Notes: generated by a model from the letters alone, not told the origin. A stretch of DNA of 61,810 nucleotides from Hyphomicrobiales bacterium (GCA_900474095.1 UCOA01000069.1:1-61810), one strand, 5' to 3'; numbered from the stretch's first letter, positions 8,470-17,468 are shown. A program made the numbers and translations.

Positions 8470-9171
8470 ATGTCGTCACGAAGAGACATAACAGTCGAGC
8501 AACATGAGACAGACGCTTTTCCCGGCTCCCACACCCTGACCGCTGTAGAGGCGCTTACGTCAGCTGTGAGGAAACGCATACTTTCCGGCGAATTTCGTCC
8601 TGGAGAGTTTCTGCGCGATGCCAAGATGTGTGAGGAGCATTCCACATCAAGACATACTTTTCGCACTGCTGCACAAGCGTTGGTCAACGAAGGACTGCTG
8701 AGACAAATACCAAATCGTGGATTTGTTCTTCCAGAATTTGGTCCTGACGACATCGTCGACATCACTCGAATGCGCGGAGCAATTGAGGGGGAGGCGGTAC
8801 GCATGATCGTGCTCACAGGTTTGATTCCCCAACAAGCGCTCGATGCCGTTAACGTGATGCGTACGTCGCAACTTTCCTCCGACAAATCGACACTTGTTGC
8901 CGCTGATCGCGACTTCCATCGATCTATCATAGATGCAGGCGGAAGCGTTCGCCTAAGAAGGATGTACGCAACCCTTGAAAGTGAGATCGAGTTACTTCTT
9001 GTGCAGCGGCAGGATTTTTATAGCGAGCCAGGGGAGATGGCGGAGGAACACGAGCGGCTCATCAATAGTTTGCGCAGTCGTCACTACGAGAAAGCAAGAG
9101 CTGCATTCGAAGAGCACTGGACCGACTTGCAGACTAAGCTGCTGCAGGACACGTCTCTGACGTCACGATGA
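8470..9171 (+). CDS. GntR family transcriptional regulator (FCD type)
   Basis: A 233-residue regulator. An N-terminal winged helix (about residues 20-85, with VRKRILSGEFRPGEFLRDAK, then the recognition region SRHTFRTAAQALVNEGLL) is followed by an all-helical FCD ligand domain with DFHRSIIDAGG and the C-terminal EHERLINSLRSRHYEKARAAFEEH. FCD-type GntR proteins usually bind small organic acids or amino-acid derivatives and repress nearby catabolic genes. The start at 8470 has AGGG upstream; an ATG at 8443 is also possible. It is the last gene of the kinase operon, and the two TTGTACAA palindromes in the divergent control region are its likely operators. Confidence 0.85.
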   Translation: MSSRRDITVEQHETDAFPGSHTLTAVEALTSAVRKRILSGEFRPGEFLRDAKMCEEHSTSRHTFRTAAQALVNEGLLRQIPNRGFVLPEFGPDDIVDITRMRGAIEGEAVRMIVLTGLIPQQALDAVNVMRTSQLSSDKSTLVAADRDFHRSIIDAGGSVRLRRMYATLESEIELLLVQRQDFYSEPGEMAEEHERLINSLRSRHYEKARAAFEEHWTDLQTKLLQDTSLTSR

Positions 9172-9353
9172 AAGGACCGTTAGGTAGACTGGTGCATCTG
9201 CTCGTTCCGGCCGTATCTGTCTGGGCTCTGATGGTTCGGGAACTTTGAAATCAAACTTGATACACGTGGACCGCTGACTTCGGCGGCAATCAAGGCAAGA
9301 GTGTCCAGGGGGCTTTCATCGACGATCGATCGGCTGCGCGAGCCGCCACATAC

Positions 9354-9393
9354 CTCGGTTCGCGGGTCGATGGTTCGACCCCCTGAGACCGAG
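9354..9393 (+). other. Two-tier hairpin in the intergenic region
   Basis: CTCGGT (9354-9359) pairs with ACCGAG (9388-9393). Inside it, GGGTCGA (9364-9370) pairs with TCGACCC (9375-9381) around a TGGT loop, leaving an asymmetric internal loop. It lies about 180 bases after the GntR gene. It could be part of a small RNA or a terminator; it does not have tRNA shape. Confidence 0.35.
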
Positions 9394-9643
9394 CTATGCA
9401 GCTCTGAGAGAACGCAAAAAAACTCACCAGACAGCAGTCGTCAGCATCGCAATCGCATGTCGGGGCCAGCATCGCTGTCGCGGGCGACTATTGCCCACCC
9501 GAACAGTCTGCAAAGGGAAATAACGGCTGGGGACAGGAGAAAAATAAAGGCACCACCGACGGCACCAATAGCAGAAGCGACAATGGTGCCACTGCGGTTA
9601 CGAAGACCACCAGCACGGAGCTCTAATCCGCGATTAACTCCAT

Positions 9644-9675
9644 GTACTGGGCGGCGTCCAGTCGCCGCCCAGTAC
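9644..9675. terminator. Perfect 13-bp hairpin, possible terminator
   Basis: GTACTGGGCGGCG (9644-9656) and its exact reverse complement (9663-9675) enclose a 6-base loop. The stem is long and GC-rich. It lies between the GntR gene and the convergent GH32 gene, so it may terminate one or both, though no T-run follows on either strand. Confidence 0.5.
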
Positions 9676-9897
9676 ACAGAACGGGTGGAGCGAAAGCCCA
9701 ATCCGGCCCGCGAACATCCACGCTTGCGGCTTGATCGACAGTCTTATGTCCCTGAACAGATCATTCGACAGACCGGTCAACATGCCGGTTCGTATGCCCA
9801 GCGTCGTACCAAAGCAATAGCAGTGTTGAAGACGACGCCGCCGGCATGAGAAACAAAGGGCCTGCTCCAGCGATTGTTGACGCCGGAATCATGTCGA

Positions 9898-11625
9898 TCA
9901 TCGATTCGCCCCAGCAGAATATAATTTCGAATACCTTTCAAGCACCTGCGGTGATGCAGTGGTTGAGATTTCCAGGTGGTCGGGGTCGATATTCACGTAG
10001 CCGCGGCGCGTTCCACAAACCGCTCCGCCGTCGGCGAAGATCTCGACGATTCCGAAGTCATGAATCAGACGAAGGTCTTGCGCTTCGCCGAGCTCCGCCA
10101 CATAGTGGATTGAGCCATCGTCCTGGGCGAGGCGAATCGAAAGGATGCCGCTGGCGACGCTTACCTCGAAAGCAAGCTCGCCCCCTTTCGTCGCGACAAG
10201 CTTGCTGCCTTCGAGCGGCCCGGCAAGCCGGATTTCAATGGGAGCTTTCGGCAGCGAGTATTGGCCACTTTGGTTCTCAATTACAGGGTCGGCGGAATAG
10301 CGCTCGTCGACTTCAATCACTGGCAGCATGAGCAGCTTCTTCTTATCTTCGCTCAGGCTTAAAACGCGCGGCAGGGACATCTCGCCGGAATAGGATGAAC
10401 CCTCGGGCTTGCGGTATTCCCAGTTGAAAAGCCAGGCAAACGCGATCTGACGTCCGTCTGCCTCGAAACTCTGCATCGCGTAATAGTCAGTCCCGAAATC
10501 CAGCAGTTGCAGTTCCGGCGTGTCGGGCACGAAGCAGTCCTCGATAAACTCACCGATCAGAGCATAGAGGAGATTGTGGCGCCGTGTTCGTGGTTCGACA
10601 TGACCAACAAATCCCATCACCAGAACCCACTTATCCCCAAGCCGGAAGAAATCCGGGCACTCGACCGCACGTGCGCCTTCCTCGCGGAAGTTAACCGGCG
10701 CACGGTAGAGCGGCCTGAGATATTGCCACTCGAGGCCATCGCCGGAGCCGAACAACAAGACCGCGGGATCGCCCTCGATCGATGCGCCGAGTATCATGCG
10801 ATAGGCGTTGGCTGCGTCGTCCCACCAAACCTTTGGATCGCGGAAGTCGTGCTCGACCCCGTCGGGACGCTGCTCCAACACCGTCACAATGCCTTCCGCC
10901 TTGATCATCCGCCGATCTGGGCGCGCTATTTTCTGAATTTCCCGATAACCCTTGAAAAGGTCATAGGCGGGCAGGCGCTCGGTGTAAAAGAACATTAAGC
11001 TTCCATCTCGATCCCGAAAGGCGTTGCCGGAGAATGCGCCTCCTGTGGCGCCGAGACGCCACAGGTTCTGTTCTGGATGCAGAAATACTGGCATGTGAAG
11101 CCAATTGATCAGATCGCGGCTGGTCGCATGTCCCCAATGCATCGGTCCCCATTCACTGCCGCTGGGATGGAATTGATAAAAAATGTGCCATAGCTCGCCG
11201 ATCTTGCAGAGACCGACGGGGTCGTTCATCCAATGCCGGATTGGCGAGAAATGAAGCGCAGGACGATCCGGATCGGACCGAAGCCAATCTTCAATTTCAG
11301 CACCGGTGCGTTGAAGGATCCCTTTTTTCGAAAATTCAAACACTGTTATACCGGTCTCGTTCACCGTTTGAGGCTGATACCCATAGGCCCAAAGAACAGC
11401 GTCCGGCGCATTGGTGACAATGGTGACCTCGCAAGCTTCCCTGTGGTGATACTTGAAAAACTCCGGATGGATGGCAAATGAGCGAGCCTGCCAAACCGTA
11501 TTCCCATCAATGTCGAAACGAAAAGAGCCGTCGCCCGCAGCCCAAAATTCCAAGCAGTACCCCGAGGGTAGGAACAGGTTTTCCTTCATCAACGGGGCAT
11601 CTTCCCGTTCCATTTGGTTGGTCAT
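9898..11625 (-). CDS. Glycoside hydrolase family 32 beta-fructosidase
   Basis: A 575-residue GH32 enzyme. The catalytic nucleophile motif is HWMNDPVG (Asp near residue 135), the transition-state stabiliser motif is FRDPKVWW, and the acid/base motif is AVECPDFF. A five-bladed propeller follows these motifs and a beta-sandwich forms the C-terminal third (FGIVEIFADGG is typical). GH32 enzymes hydrolyse terminal fructose from sucrose, inulin or levan fragments. An extra N-terminal domain of about 125 residues precedes the catalytic domain. No signal peptide is present, so it acts on imported sugar. The start at 11625 has GGAG eight bases upstream. It lies 81 bases after the GH91 gene in the fructan operon. 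Confidence 0.9.
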   Translation of the reverse strand: MTNQMEREDAPLMKENLFLPSGYCLEFWAAGDGSFRFDIDGNTVWQARSFAIHPEFFKYHHREACEVTIVTNAPDAVLWAYGYQPQTVNETGITVFEFSKKGILQRTGAEIEDWLRSDPDRPALHFSPIRHWMNDPVGLCKIGELWHIFYQFHPSGSEWGPMHWGHATSRDLINWLHMPVFLHPEQNLWRLGATGGAFSGNAFRDRDGSLMFFYTERLPAYDLFKGYREIQKIARPDRRMIKAEGIVTVLEQRPDGVEHDFRDPKVWWDDAANAYRMILGASIEGDPAVLLFGSGDGLEWQYLRPLYRAPVNFREEGARAVECPDFFRLGDKWVLVMGFVGHVEPRTRRHNLLYALIGEFIEDCFVPDTPELQLLDFGTDYYAMQSFEADGRQIAFAWLFNWEYRKPEGSSYSGEMSLPRVLSLSEDKKKLLMLPVIEVDERYSADPVIENQSGQYSLPKAPIEIRLAGPLEGSKLVATKGGELAFEVSVASGILSIRLAQDDGSIHYVAELGEAQDLRLIHDFGIVEIFADGGAVCGTRRGYVNIDPDHLEISTTASPQVLERYSKLYSAGANR

Positions 11626-11706
11626 GAACACAACTCCGAAATAGTCACTGAATTTTCGACAGACGGTCGGTCTAGCTACGCTCGGTCTATACTGAAACCT
11701 TGTCGA

Positions 11707-13083
11707 CTAATTCCCAGGAACTGGAGTGCCCCTAAATGCATTCATTGTTCTGTCCATCTCAACCTGTATGTCATTGCCAGAATCCAGGACTGTATTCTGT
11801 ACCGACCTCTTTTGCACCAGTACTGCTGTTACTTCGAGCGCCTTAAAATTGTTAGTTGAAAGCAATGCGCCGACTTGCGTTGAAAAACAGGCACTGTTTG
11901 CTGCAGTATTGATTTGAGATATTTCGGTTGTGGCCACAATGTGGTTATTGGCTATGTAATTGCCGCTACCGGAAACCACATTAATTATCACAGGCTTTAC
12001 GGCGAGAGGTTTGATATACTGAGGATCTATTGTTTCCGAAATGTGGTTCGCGATTACCGAATTGTTGCTGCCATCAATTTGCAAAAGTCCGAACAGATCA
12101 TCCAAGCCGTTATCGTACTTCTGCATGGGCGCCCATGGCTCGCGATCGCGTAAAAAGTGATTTGAAGAAACCAAGTTCTCGCAACAGTTGTCAGCAAAAA
12201 CCAACATTCCGGGATAAAACGAATGGAATCTATTTCCTGTGATCGAGGAACGCACCACGCCGGAAAAATAGACACTGCTAGCTCCTCGCGGGAATACGTT
12301 ATTTGAGGATACTAGAATGCCGCCATAATTTTCAGCGTAAATGGAATGTCCCCTATATCCGGCTCCGACAAAATTATTTGCTATTCTTGAGGCCTGTCCC
12401 ATACCTTTCAATTCGATACCATTGCCGCACTCTGCAATGAAATTGTTATCTATCGCCAGCGCATCTGCATCATAAACAGTAACTCCATGCTCCAGATAGA
12501 TAAGGCCCATCCCCGTTATTCGGAATGAGTCATTGGCGCTGCCTACATAGATTCCCGTTTTGCCATTCTTGTATGTATTTTCTGCATCAGTTTGCCCCGA
12601 ACCGTCGTCAATGAAGTGAAGGCCATCGATGCAAAAGTCAGCAAACTCCACAGAGCTTAGACGAGGATTTCCGGTGCGTTTAACATAAAACGCGGCTCCA
12701 GCAGCCTCACCGTCGGCGGCCTCTGGAGAAATGTCCACAAGTATGCGACTTCCGCCCGGCCACACGTCGTGCCAGTGTGCCAGCTCGTTTGCGGGTGTGT
12801 TGAAACGGATGCTCGAAGACGTAAAACCATGTCCAGAGCCCACAATTTTCAGATAGCTCACGTCTATAACGACTTGAGTGACAAGACGATAATCGCCTGG
12901 CGGTATATAGACAACTGCTCCAGGTTTTCCGCCATCATTTAGATCGGAAACCGGTTGCCTGCTTTTAATATCCGCAATGATGCTATTGAGGACCACTCCA
13001 ATATCCTCGTAGGGGTTCCCGACGGGATACTTTGTTACGTCGTAACAGTTTTCGCTAACCATTGTTAATCTCTCTTCGGACAT
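11707..13083 (-). CDS. GH91 family protein (inulin fructotransferase / difructose anhydride III hydrolase)
   Basis: A 458-residue right-handed beta-helix protein with strong similarity to GH91 inulin fructotransferases: NPYEDIGVVLNSIIADIK, GAVVYIPPGDY, GSGHGFTS, PRLSSVEFADFC, FRITGMG, GAGYRGHSI and FPRGASSV are all family landmarks. GH91 enzymes either release difructose anhydride III from inulin outside the cell or, in an intracellular subgroup, hydrolyse it to inulobiose. No signal peptide is present here, which favours the intracellular role. The catalytic region reads AIDNNFIAECGNGIEL (about 210-225); Glu224 is preserved, but the Asp sits one position earlier than I expect. The start at 13083 has GGAG upstream. 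Its operon neighbours are GH32 and an ABC importer. Confidence 0.85.
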   Translation of the reverse strand: MSEERLTMVSENCYDVTKYPVGNPYEDIGVVLNSIIADIKSRQPVSDLNDGGKPGAVVYIPPGDYRLVTQVVIDVSYLKIVGSGHGFTSSSIRFNTPANELAHWHDVWPGGSRILVDISPEAADGEAAGAAFYVKRTGNPRLSSVEFADFCIDGLHFIDDGSGQTDAENTYKNGKTGIYVGSANDSFRITGMGLIYLEHGVTVYDADALAIDNNFIAECGNGIELKGMGQASRIANNFVGAGYRGHSIYAENYGGILVSSNNVFPRGASSVYFSGVVRSSITGNRFHSFYPGMLVFADNCCENLVSSNHFLRDREPWAPMQKYDNGLDDLFGLLQIDGSNNSVIANHISETIDPQYIKPLAVKPVIINVVSGSGNYIANNHIVATTEISQINTAANSACFSTQVGALLSTNNFKALEVTAVLVQKRSVQNTVLDSGNDIQVEMDRTMNAFRGTPVPGN

Positions 13084-13274
13084 TTCTTACTCCACAGCGA
13101 GAGTAGACTGATGTTCTTGATTGGCTTTTTGCTCGCAAGCCGCCTGGGGAAATGCGTTCAACCAGCTCTCTGTTTGAGTTTGGAGCAAGATCCTAACTGG
13201 AGATCCGAAAGGGTTGCAGGCGACTGGTGGCGATCGATGGGCTGGTCATTCTTGTCTTTTTCCTGGCTATCCCA

Positions 13275-14417
13275 TCACCAGATGCTGATGCGGGTGTCCG
13301 GCTCAAAGAAGTGAAGTTCTTCGGCATCGACAGCGATGCGCGCGATGTCACCTGCGCGTACTGTGCTCTTCGGAGAAAAACGGGCTACAGCAGCTTTTTC
13401 GTCGCCGATGTCGGCGACGGCGTTCGGGTCGCCAGCATCCACCCTGGGTGCGTCGATATTCAGATGCACCATGGATTCAGAACCTAGCGCCTCAACGAGA
13501 GTGACCGGGGCCGAGATCTCGGCCGAAGAAGGCCGGATTGCGGCGTCGTTCATGTGCTCGGGCCGGATACCGACAATGACCTGACGGTTAGACGCACCGT
13601 TGAGCGAGGGGCGGTATTCGAAAACCCCGTCAGGGATTTCGAAACTGCTGCTGCCCAGGGTCAGCGTCCTTTCATTCAGAACGGCCTCGTACAAGTTCAT
13701 CGAGGGCGATCCGATAAAGGCGGCGACAAAGACATTGTCAGGGCGATTGTACAGGTTTTGCGGTGTGTCGACTTGCTGCAGCACGCCGCCTTTCATGACA
13801 GCTACGCGGTCACCCATCGTCATCGCCTCGACCTGGTCGTGGGTCACGTAAATCGTAGTGACATTCAGTTTTCTTTGGAGGCTGGCGATCTCGGCGCGCA
13901 TCTGCACGCGCAGCTTGGCATCCAGGTTCGACAACGGTTCATCCATCAGGAAGGCCGCTGGTTTGCGGACGATCGCTCGTCCCATGGCGACACGCTGACG
14001 CTGGCCCCCTGAAAGGAATGCCGGCCTGCGGTCGAGCAAAGTCGTCAGTTCGAGGATGCGTGCGGCTTCGTCTACGCGGCTGGCAATCTCGGTCTTCGGC
14101 AGGCCTGCCATCAGCAAGGGAAAGGCAATGTTCTCCCGCACTGTCTTGTGCGGGTAGAGCGCATAGGACTGGAAGACCATGGCGATGTCGCGATCCTTGG
14201 GATCGACATCGTTGACTAAACTGTCACCGATCCTGAGTTCACCGCTAGTAATGCTCTCCAGGCCAGCGATCATCCTGAGCGCCGTCGACTTTCCACATCC
14301 TGACGGACCGACGAAAACCATGAACTCGCCGTCCCTGATGTCGAAGCTCAGATCGTGCAGAGCGTGAAAGCTGTTTCCGTAGACCTTGTTGATATTGCGC
14401 AGTTCTATGCCGGCCAT
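13275..14417 (-). CDS. ABC sugar transporter ATP-binding protein (MalK/UgpC type)
   Basis: A 380-residue ATPase. Walker A is GPSGCGKST (about residues 38-46), the Q-loop is VFQSYALYPH, the signature is LSGGQRQRVAMGRA, Walker B is AFLMDEPLSNLDA and the switch histidine is in VTHDQVEA. The C-terminal 130 residues form the TOBE/MalK regulatory domain (IVGIRPEHM). It powers import through the two permeases encoded immediately upstream; only 13 bases separate it from the second permease. It is complete, and the sugar is inferred from the flanking GH91 and GH32 genes to be a fructan fragment or difructose anhydride. Confidence 0.93.
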   Translation of the reverse strand: MAGIELRNINKVYGNSFHALHDLSFDIRDGEFMVFVGPSGCGKSTALRMIAGLESITSGELRIGDSLVNDVDPKDRDIAMVFQSYALYPHKTVRENIAFPLLMAGLPKTEIASRVDEAARILELTTLLDRRPAFLSGGQRQRVAMGRAIVRKPAAFLMDEPLSNLDAKLRVQMRAEIASLQRKLNVTTIYVTHDQVEAMTMGDRVAVMKGGVLQQVDTPQNLYNRPDNVFVAAFIGSPSMNLYEAVLNERTLTLGSSSFEIPDGVFEYRPSLNGASNRQVIVGIRPEHMNDAAIRPSSAEISAPVTLVEALGSESMVHLNIDAPRVDAGDPNAVADIGDEKAAVARFSPKSTVRAGDIARIAVDAEELHFFEPDTRISIW

Positions 14418-14430
14418 GCCTTTGCCTCCC

Positions 14431-15267
14431 TCATCCCTTTACAGCGCCGAAAGTCAGGCCGCCGACGATTTGTTTTTGAAGTGCGAGCGTTACGATGATG
14501 ACCGGCAGCGAGTAGAGGACGGCCGCAGCGGTCATCGCCCCCCAGGCAAGCCCATAGACCGAATTGTATTCGGCGATGACGATCGGCGCCGTTTTGGTCG
14601 CCTCCGACGTCAACAGCAGCGCGTAGAGGAACTCGTTCCAGCTTGTGATGAAGGTAAAGAGCGCGGTGACCGCTATCCCCCCTGTCATGACCGGAAGGAT
14701 AATCTTTCGAAACGCCTGGAATCGAGTGCAGCCATCCATGCGCGCCGCTTCTTCGAGCTCCTTCGGTACCCCCTCGAAGAAGGCGGACATGAGTAGCAGT
14801 GCCAGTGGTACCGCGGCCGACGTGTGAGCGAGAACCAGGCCCGGAATTGTATCGAGCAAACCTAGCGACTTCAAAAGCTGGAACAGCGGCACTCCGAGCG
14901 CCACCGACGGCACCATGCGAGTCACCAGTGCGAAGAGTAGGAAAATGGTGGTGATCCGGCGCCGATACTGCGTGGCAACGTAAGCAGCAGGCACGGCTAC
15001 TGACAGCGAGAGGGCAGTCGTCAGCACCGCGACGATGAGCGAATTGACGAAGGCTCTCGGCAAGGTTGAGGATCGCAGCACTTCGCGAAAGTTCTCGAAT
15101 GATACGACAGCGGGAAAGAAGCTTGGCGGGATCTGCTGGACATCGGCCGCCGGCTTTATGGAGGTCATCAGGAGATAAATGTAAGGCAGCGCGTAGGATA
15201 GCACTAACACGAGGGCTGCCGCGTTGATCAGGACTCCGCTGACATTGAGGCGGGGAGCTCTATGCAT
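14431..15267 (-). CDS. ABC sugar transporter permease (MalG type)
   Basis: A 278-residue inner-membrane protein with about six hydrophobic segments, starting with a signal-anchor at about residues 10-35 (VLINAAALVLVLSYALPYIY). The cytoplasmic EAA loop reads EEAARMDGCTRFQAFRKIILP and docks on the ATPase. The N-terminal layout and the ending QKQIVGGLTFGAVKG are typical of MalG-type CUT1 permeases. It overlaps the preceding permease gene by eight bases, so the two are translationally coupled. It is part of the fructan import system. Confidence 0.92.
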   Translation of the reverse strand: MHRAPRLNVSGVLINAAALVLVLSYALPYIYLLMTSIKPAADVQQIPPSFFPAVVSFENFREVLRSSTLPRAFVNSLIVAVLTTALSLSVAVPAAYVATQYRRRITTIFLLFALVTRMVPSVALGVPLFQLLKSLGLLDTIPGLVLAHTSAAVPLALLLMSAFFEGVPKELEEAARMDGCTRFQAFRKIILPVMTGGIAVTALFTFITSWNEFLYALLLTSEATKTAPIVIAEYNSVYGLAWGAMTAAAVLYSLPVIIVTLALQKQIVGGLTFGAVKG

Positions 15268-16141
15268 GTACCGGCCTCCATATTTTCCAATAGGCGACTG
15301 CCGCCAAACCCATCATGACTATGAGAAACAACGTTCCAGACGCGGAAGCCTCGCCCAGATCGCCGAACCGAACCATGCGCTGGTAGATGTTCATCGAGAA
15401 CACCTCAGAAGCATGACGGGGACCACCCTGTGTCTGTATCCAGATCAAGTCGAATGTCTTTGCAGCATCCACGCCCCGCACGATCACGACGACGGCGATC
15501 ACCGGCCGCATCAGAGGAAGAGTGACATGCCAGAAGCGCTTGAGCGCATTTGCCCCGTCGATCCGTGCTGCCTCAAGCAGATCCTTTGGGATGTTCGTCA
15601 GCCCGGCATAGGACACAAGGGCGACAAAGGAGGTCGTCAGCCAGATGTCGGCAAAGGAAACAGAATAGATGACGATATCTTCGCTGGACAACCATGCGAT
15701 CGCTTCTGGATCGCTTATAAGACCCAAACGGACGAGCCCGTAGTTCAGAATGCCGATATTGCCGACGAGCAGAAATCGCCACAGTAGACCCGCGACGATA
15801 GGCGGAACCATCAACGGCAGAGCGAAGATCGTGCGATGCCACCGCGATTGACCGGCAAGCGCCGAAAAAAGCAGCGCCGCACAGAAGCCAAATGTAAACT
15901 CGAAGAACAGCGCGAAGACCGTATACTGAACGGTCCGCAAAGCACTTTCCACGACACGTTTCGAAGTCAAGGCATCGAAATAGTTCTGCAGGCCGACCCA
16001 TTCGCGTATATGGGGGGTGATCGTATCGACCTTGAAAAAGGAGTCGAATATCAGGAGCCCTACCGGATAAGCGACCAGCACGCCCAGGATGGCGACTGCA
16101 GGCGCGAGCATGCAAAGTACAAATCGGTCTTCATCCGACAT
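15260..16141 (-). CDS. ABC sugar transporter permease (MalF/UgpA type)
   Basis: A 293-residue inner-membrane protein with six predicted helices. Hallmarks are the N-terminal LAPAVAILGVLVAYPVGLLIF helix, the SFFKV periplasmic loop, and the EAA motif LLEAARIDGANALKRFWHVTLP followed by MRP. This is the MalF-like partner of the following permease. About 70 bases separate it from the binding-protein gene upstream, and a small stem-loop there may reduce read-through so that more binding protein is made than permease, as in other CUT1 operons. Confidence 0.92.
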   Translation of the reverse strand: MSDEDRFVLCMLAPAVAILGVLVAYPVGLLIFDSFFKVDTITPHIREWVGLQNYFDALTSKRVVESALRTVQYTVFALFFEFTFGFCAALLFSALAGQSRWHRTIFALPLMVPPIVAGLLWRFLLVGNIGILNYGLVRLGLISDPEAIAWLSSEDIVIYSVSFADIWLTTSFVALVSYAGLTNIPKDLLEAARIDGANALKRFWHVTLPLMRPVIAVVVIVRGVDAAKTFDLIWIQTQGGPRHASEVFSMNIYQRMVRFGDLGEASASGTLFLIVMMGLAAVAYWKIWRPVHA

Positions 16142-16163
16142 GTCCGTCTCCGAAAGCTAAGGA

Positions 16164-16188
16164 CGCGGGTGGCATATCCTCCCCCGCG
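16164..16188 (-). terminator. Weak stem-loop between binding protein and permease genes
   Basis: CGCGGG (16164-16169) and CCCGCG (16183-16188) form a 6-bp stem in the 67-base gap after the binding-protein stop. A partial transcriptional attenuator or an mRNA-stabilising hairpin would fit the usual excess of binding protein. Short and uncertain. Confidence 0.3.
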
Positions 16189-16208
16189 ATGCTGAGGAAT
16201 GTCCGAGG

Positions 16209-17468
16209 TTAGTTGAGAATTTCCTCGATCGTTTCCTTGGCTTCCGTCAGGACTTCACCGACATCTGCCTGACAGGTAAGTGCCTGCTGGACGGCGGGCA
16301 GCACAGCTTCGTCGACTATTTCCTGATATTTCTCGTTCATTGGCCGACCTCGCGTCGCGGGAGCACTCAGCGTCTGAAGAAGCGGGGTGAAATGTTCATA
16401 ACCGGGCTTGCCGGCGTAGCTGCGATACGCGGAATTCGTCGCGGCGAGGCCGAGCGGCGCCTCGATGCCTAAGGCGTTATTGGCGATAGCAAACGCGATG
16501 AACTTTTTGGCGGCGTCCTTGTGCTGGGAGGTCGATGGGACGACGTTGTACCAGGGCCCTGGAATGGCCGCGATTCCAGCATCGCCAGCCAGCATCGGCG
16601 CGACGCCGACCTTACCGCTGATCTTGGAGTCCGGAGGCGTCATCTTGTAGGCGTGACCCCAGAATTTCATCATCGCGGTCTTGCCCTGGTAGAACAGGTT
16701 CTGCGCTTCGCCCCAGCCGATTTCGTTGACGTTTTCCGGGACGGAATGATCGTTGCAGTGCGGCGCGATGTAGAACTCGAGCGCCTTTTTGTGCGCCTCA
16801 TTGTCGATAATGACCTGCCCATCCTTGTCGAGGATCACCCCGGGTGACCCCGCCTGCAGCACATGCGCCATCCATTCCTCTGAAAAGGTGCCGATGGTAT
16901 CGGTGCCCCAGAAGTCGGCCTTGCCATCCCCGTCGGTATCACGCGTGAAGAATTTTGCGATGTCGCGCCATTGCTGCCAGGTCGTAGGAGGAGCAAGGGC
17001 GTAGCCATACTTTTCCTGGAACGCCTCCTTTTCCTCCGCTTTGTCGAAGAGATCCTTGCGATAGAAGACGATCTCGGCGTTTGCCCATCCGGGCATGCCG
17101 ATCAATTTGTCACCGACCTTTGCGTCTGCAAGTAAAGCCGGCGGCAGGTCTGCCCGAATAGCGTCAGTGAAAAGAGGTGAAAGGTCTTCGACATGGTTTG
17201 CAAATTTCGCGTTCCACACGACATCAATTGTCACCACGTCGAAGGCTGATGAACCGGAAGCGATCTCGGCTGAGAACTTGTCAAAGACACCCTGATAGGG
17301 GACGACGGTGAAGTTCACCTTGATGCCTGTTTCGGCAGAAAACTTCTCGGCGACCGCCTTCTGCAACATTTCGCCGCCGCCTTCGACCAGGATGTTGATG
17401 GTTTCGGCTCTGGCGGAGGCCGCCATGAAAACAAGCGCGAGTGCGCTTGCACCAAGCAATTTCTTCAT
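16209..17468 (-). CDS. ABC sugar transporter substrate-binding protein (family 1)
   Basis: A 419-residue periplasmic binding protein. A Sec signal peptide is clear (MKKLLGASALALVFMAASARA, cleavage before ETINILVEGG). The body is a typical family 1 solute-binding protein with DVVTIDVVWNAKFA, WQQWRDIAKFF and LFYQGKTAMMKFWGHAY. The start at 17468 has an excellent GGGAGGAA Shine-Dalgarno; the longer frame upstream would run into the operator region and hide the signal peptide. It is the first gene of the fructan importer operon and lies opposite the LacI gene, with three operators between them. Confidence 0.92.
   Translation of the reverse strand: MKKLLGASALALVFMAASARAETINILVEGGGEMLQKAVAEKFSAETGIKVNFTVVPYQGVFDKFSAEIASGSSAFDVVTIDVVWNAKFANHVEDLSPLFTDAIRADLPPALLADAKVGDKLIGMPGWANAEIVFYRKDLFDKAEEKEAFQEKYGYALAPPTTWQQWRDIAKFFTRDTDGDGKADFWGTDTIGTFSEEWMAHVLQAGSPGVILDKDGQVIIDNEAHKKALEFYIAPHCNDHSVPENVNEIGWGEAQNLFYQGKTAMMKFWGHAYKMTPPDSKISGKVGVAPMLAGDAGIAAIPGPWYNVVPSTSQHKDAAKKFIAFAIANNALGIEAPLGLAATNSAYRSYAGKPGYEHFTPLLQTLSAPATRGRPMNEKYQEIVDEAVLPAVQQALTCQADVGEVLTEAKETIEEILN

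Larger units (their letters stand above)
9172..9897. other. 726-base stretch without a recognised gene
   Basis: Open frames here are on opposite strands of the same DNA, have poor composition and no ribosome binding sites, and match no family I know. The stretch does hold two notable hairpins, at 9354-9393 and 9644-9675, listed separately. Confidence 0.5.

Noticed and set aside
9361-9395. Possible tRNA T-arm (GGTTCGACC context)
   Set aside because: The bases form a simple hairpin with a TGGT loop. No acceptor stem, D-arm or anticodon arm could be folded around it.
9301-9849. Forward open frame of 182 codons
   Set aside because: Pro- and Arg-rich composition, overlapped by a similarly poor reverse frame and containing a perfect hairpin; unlikely to be a gene.
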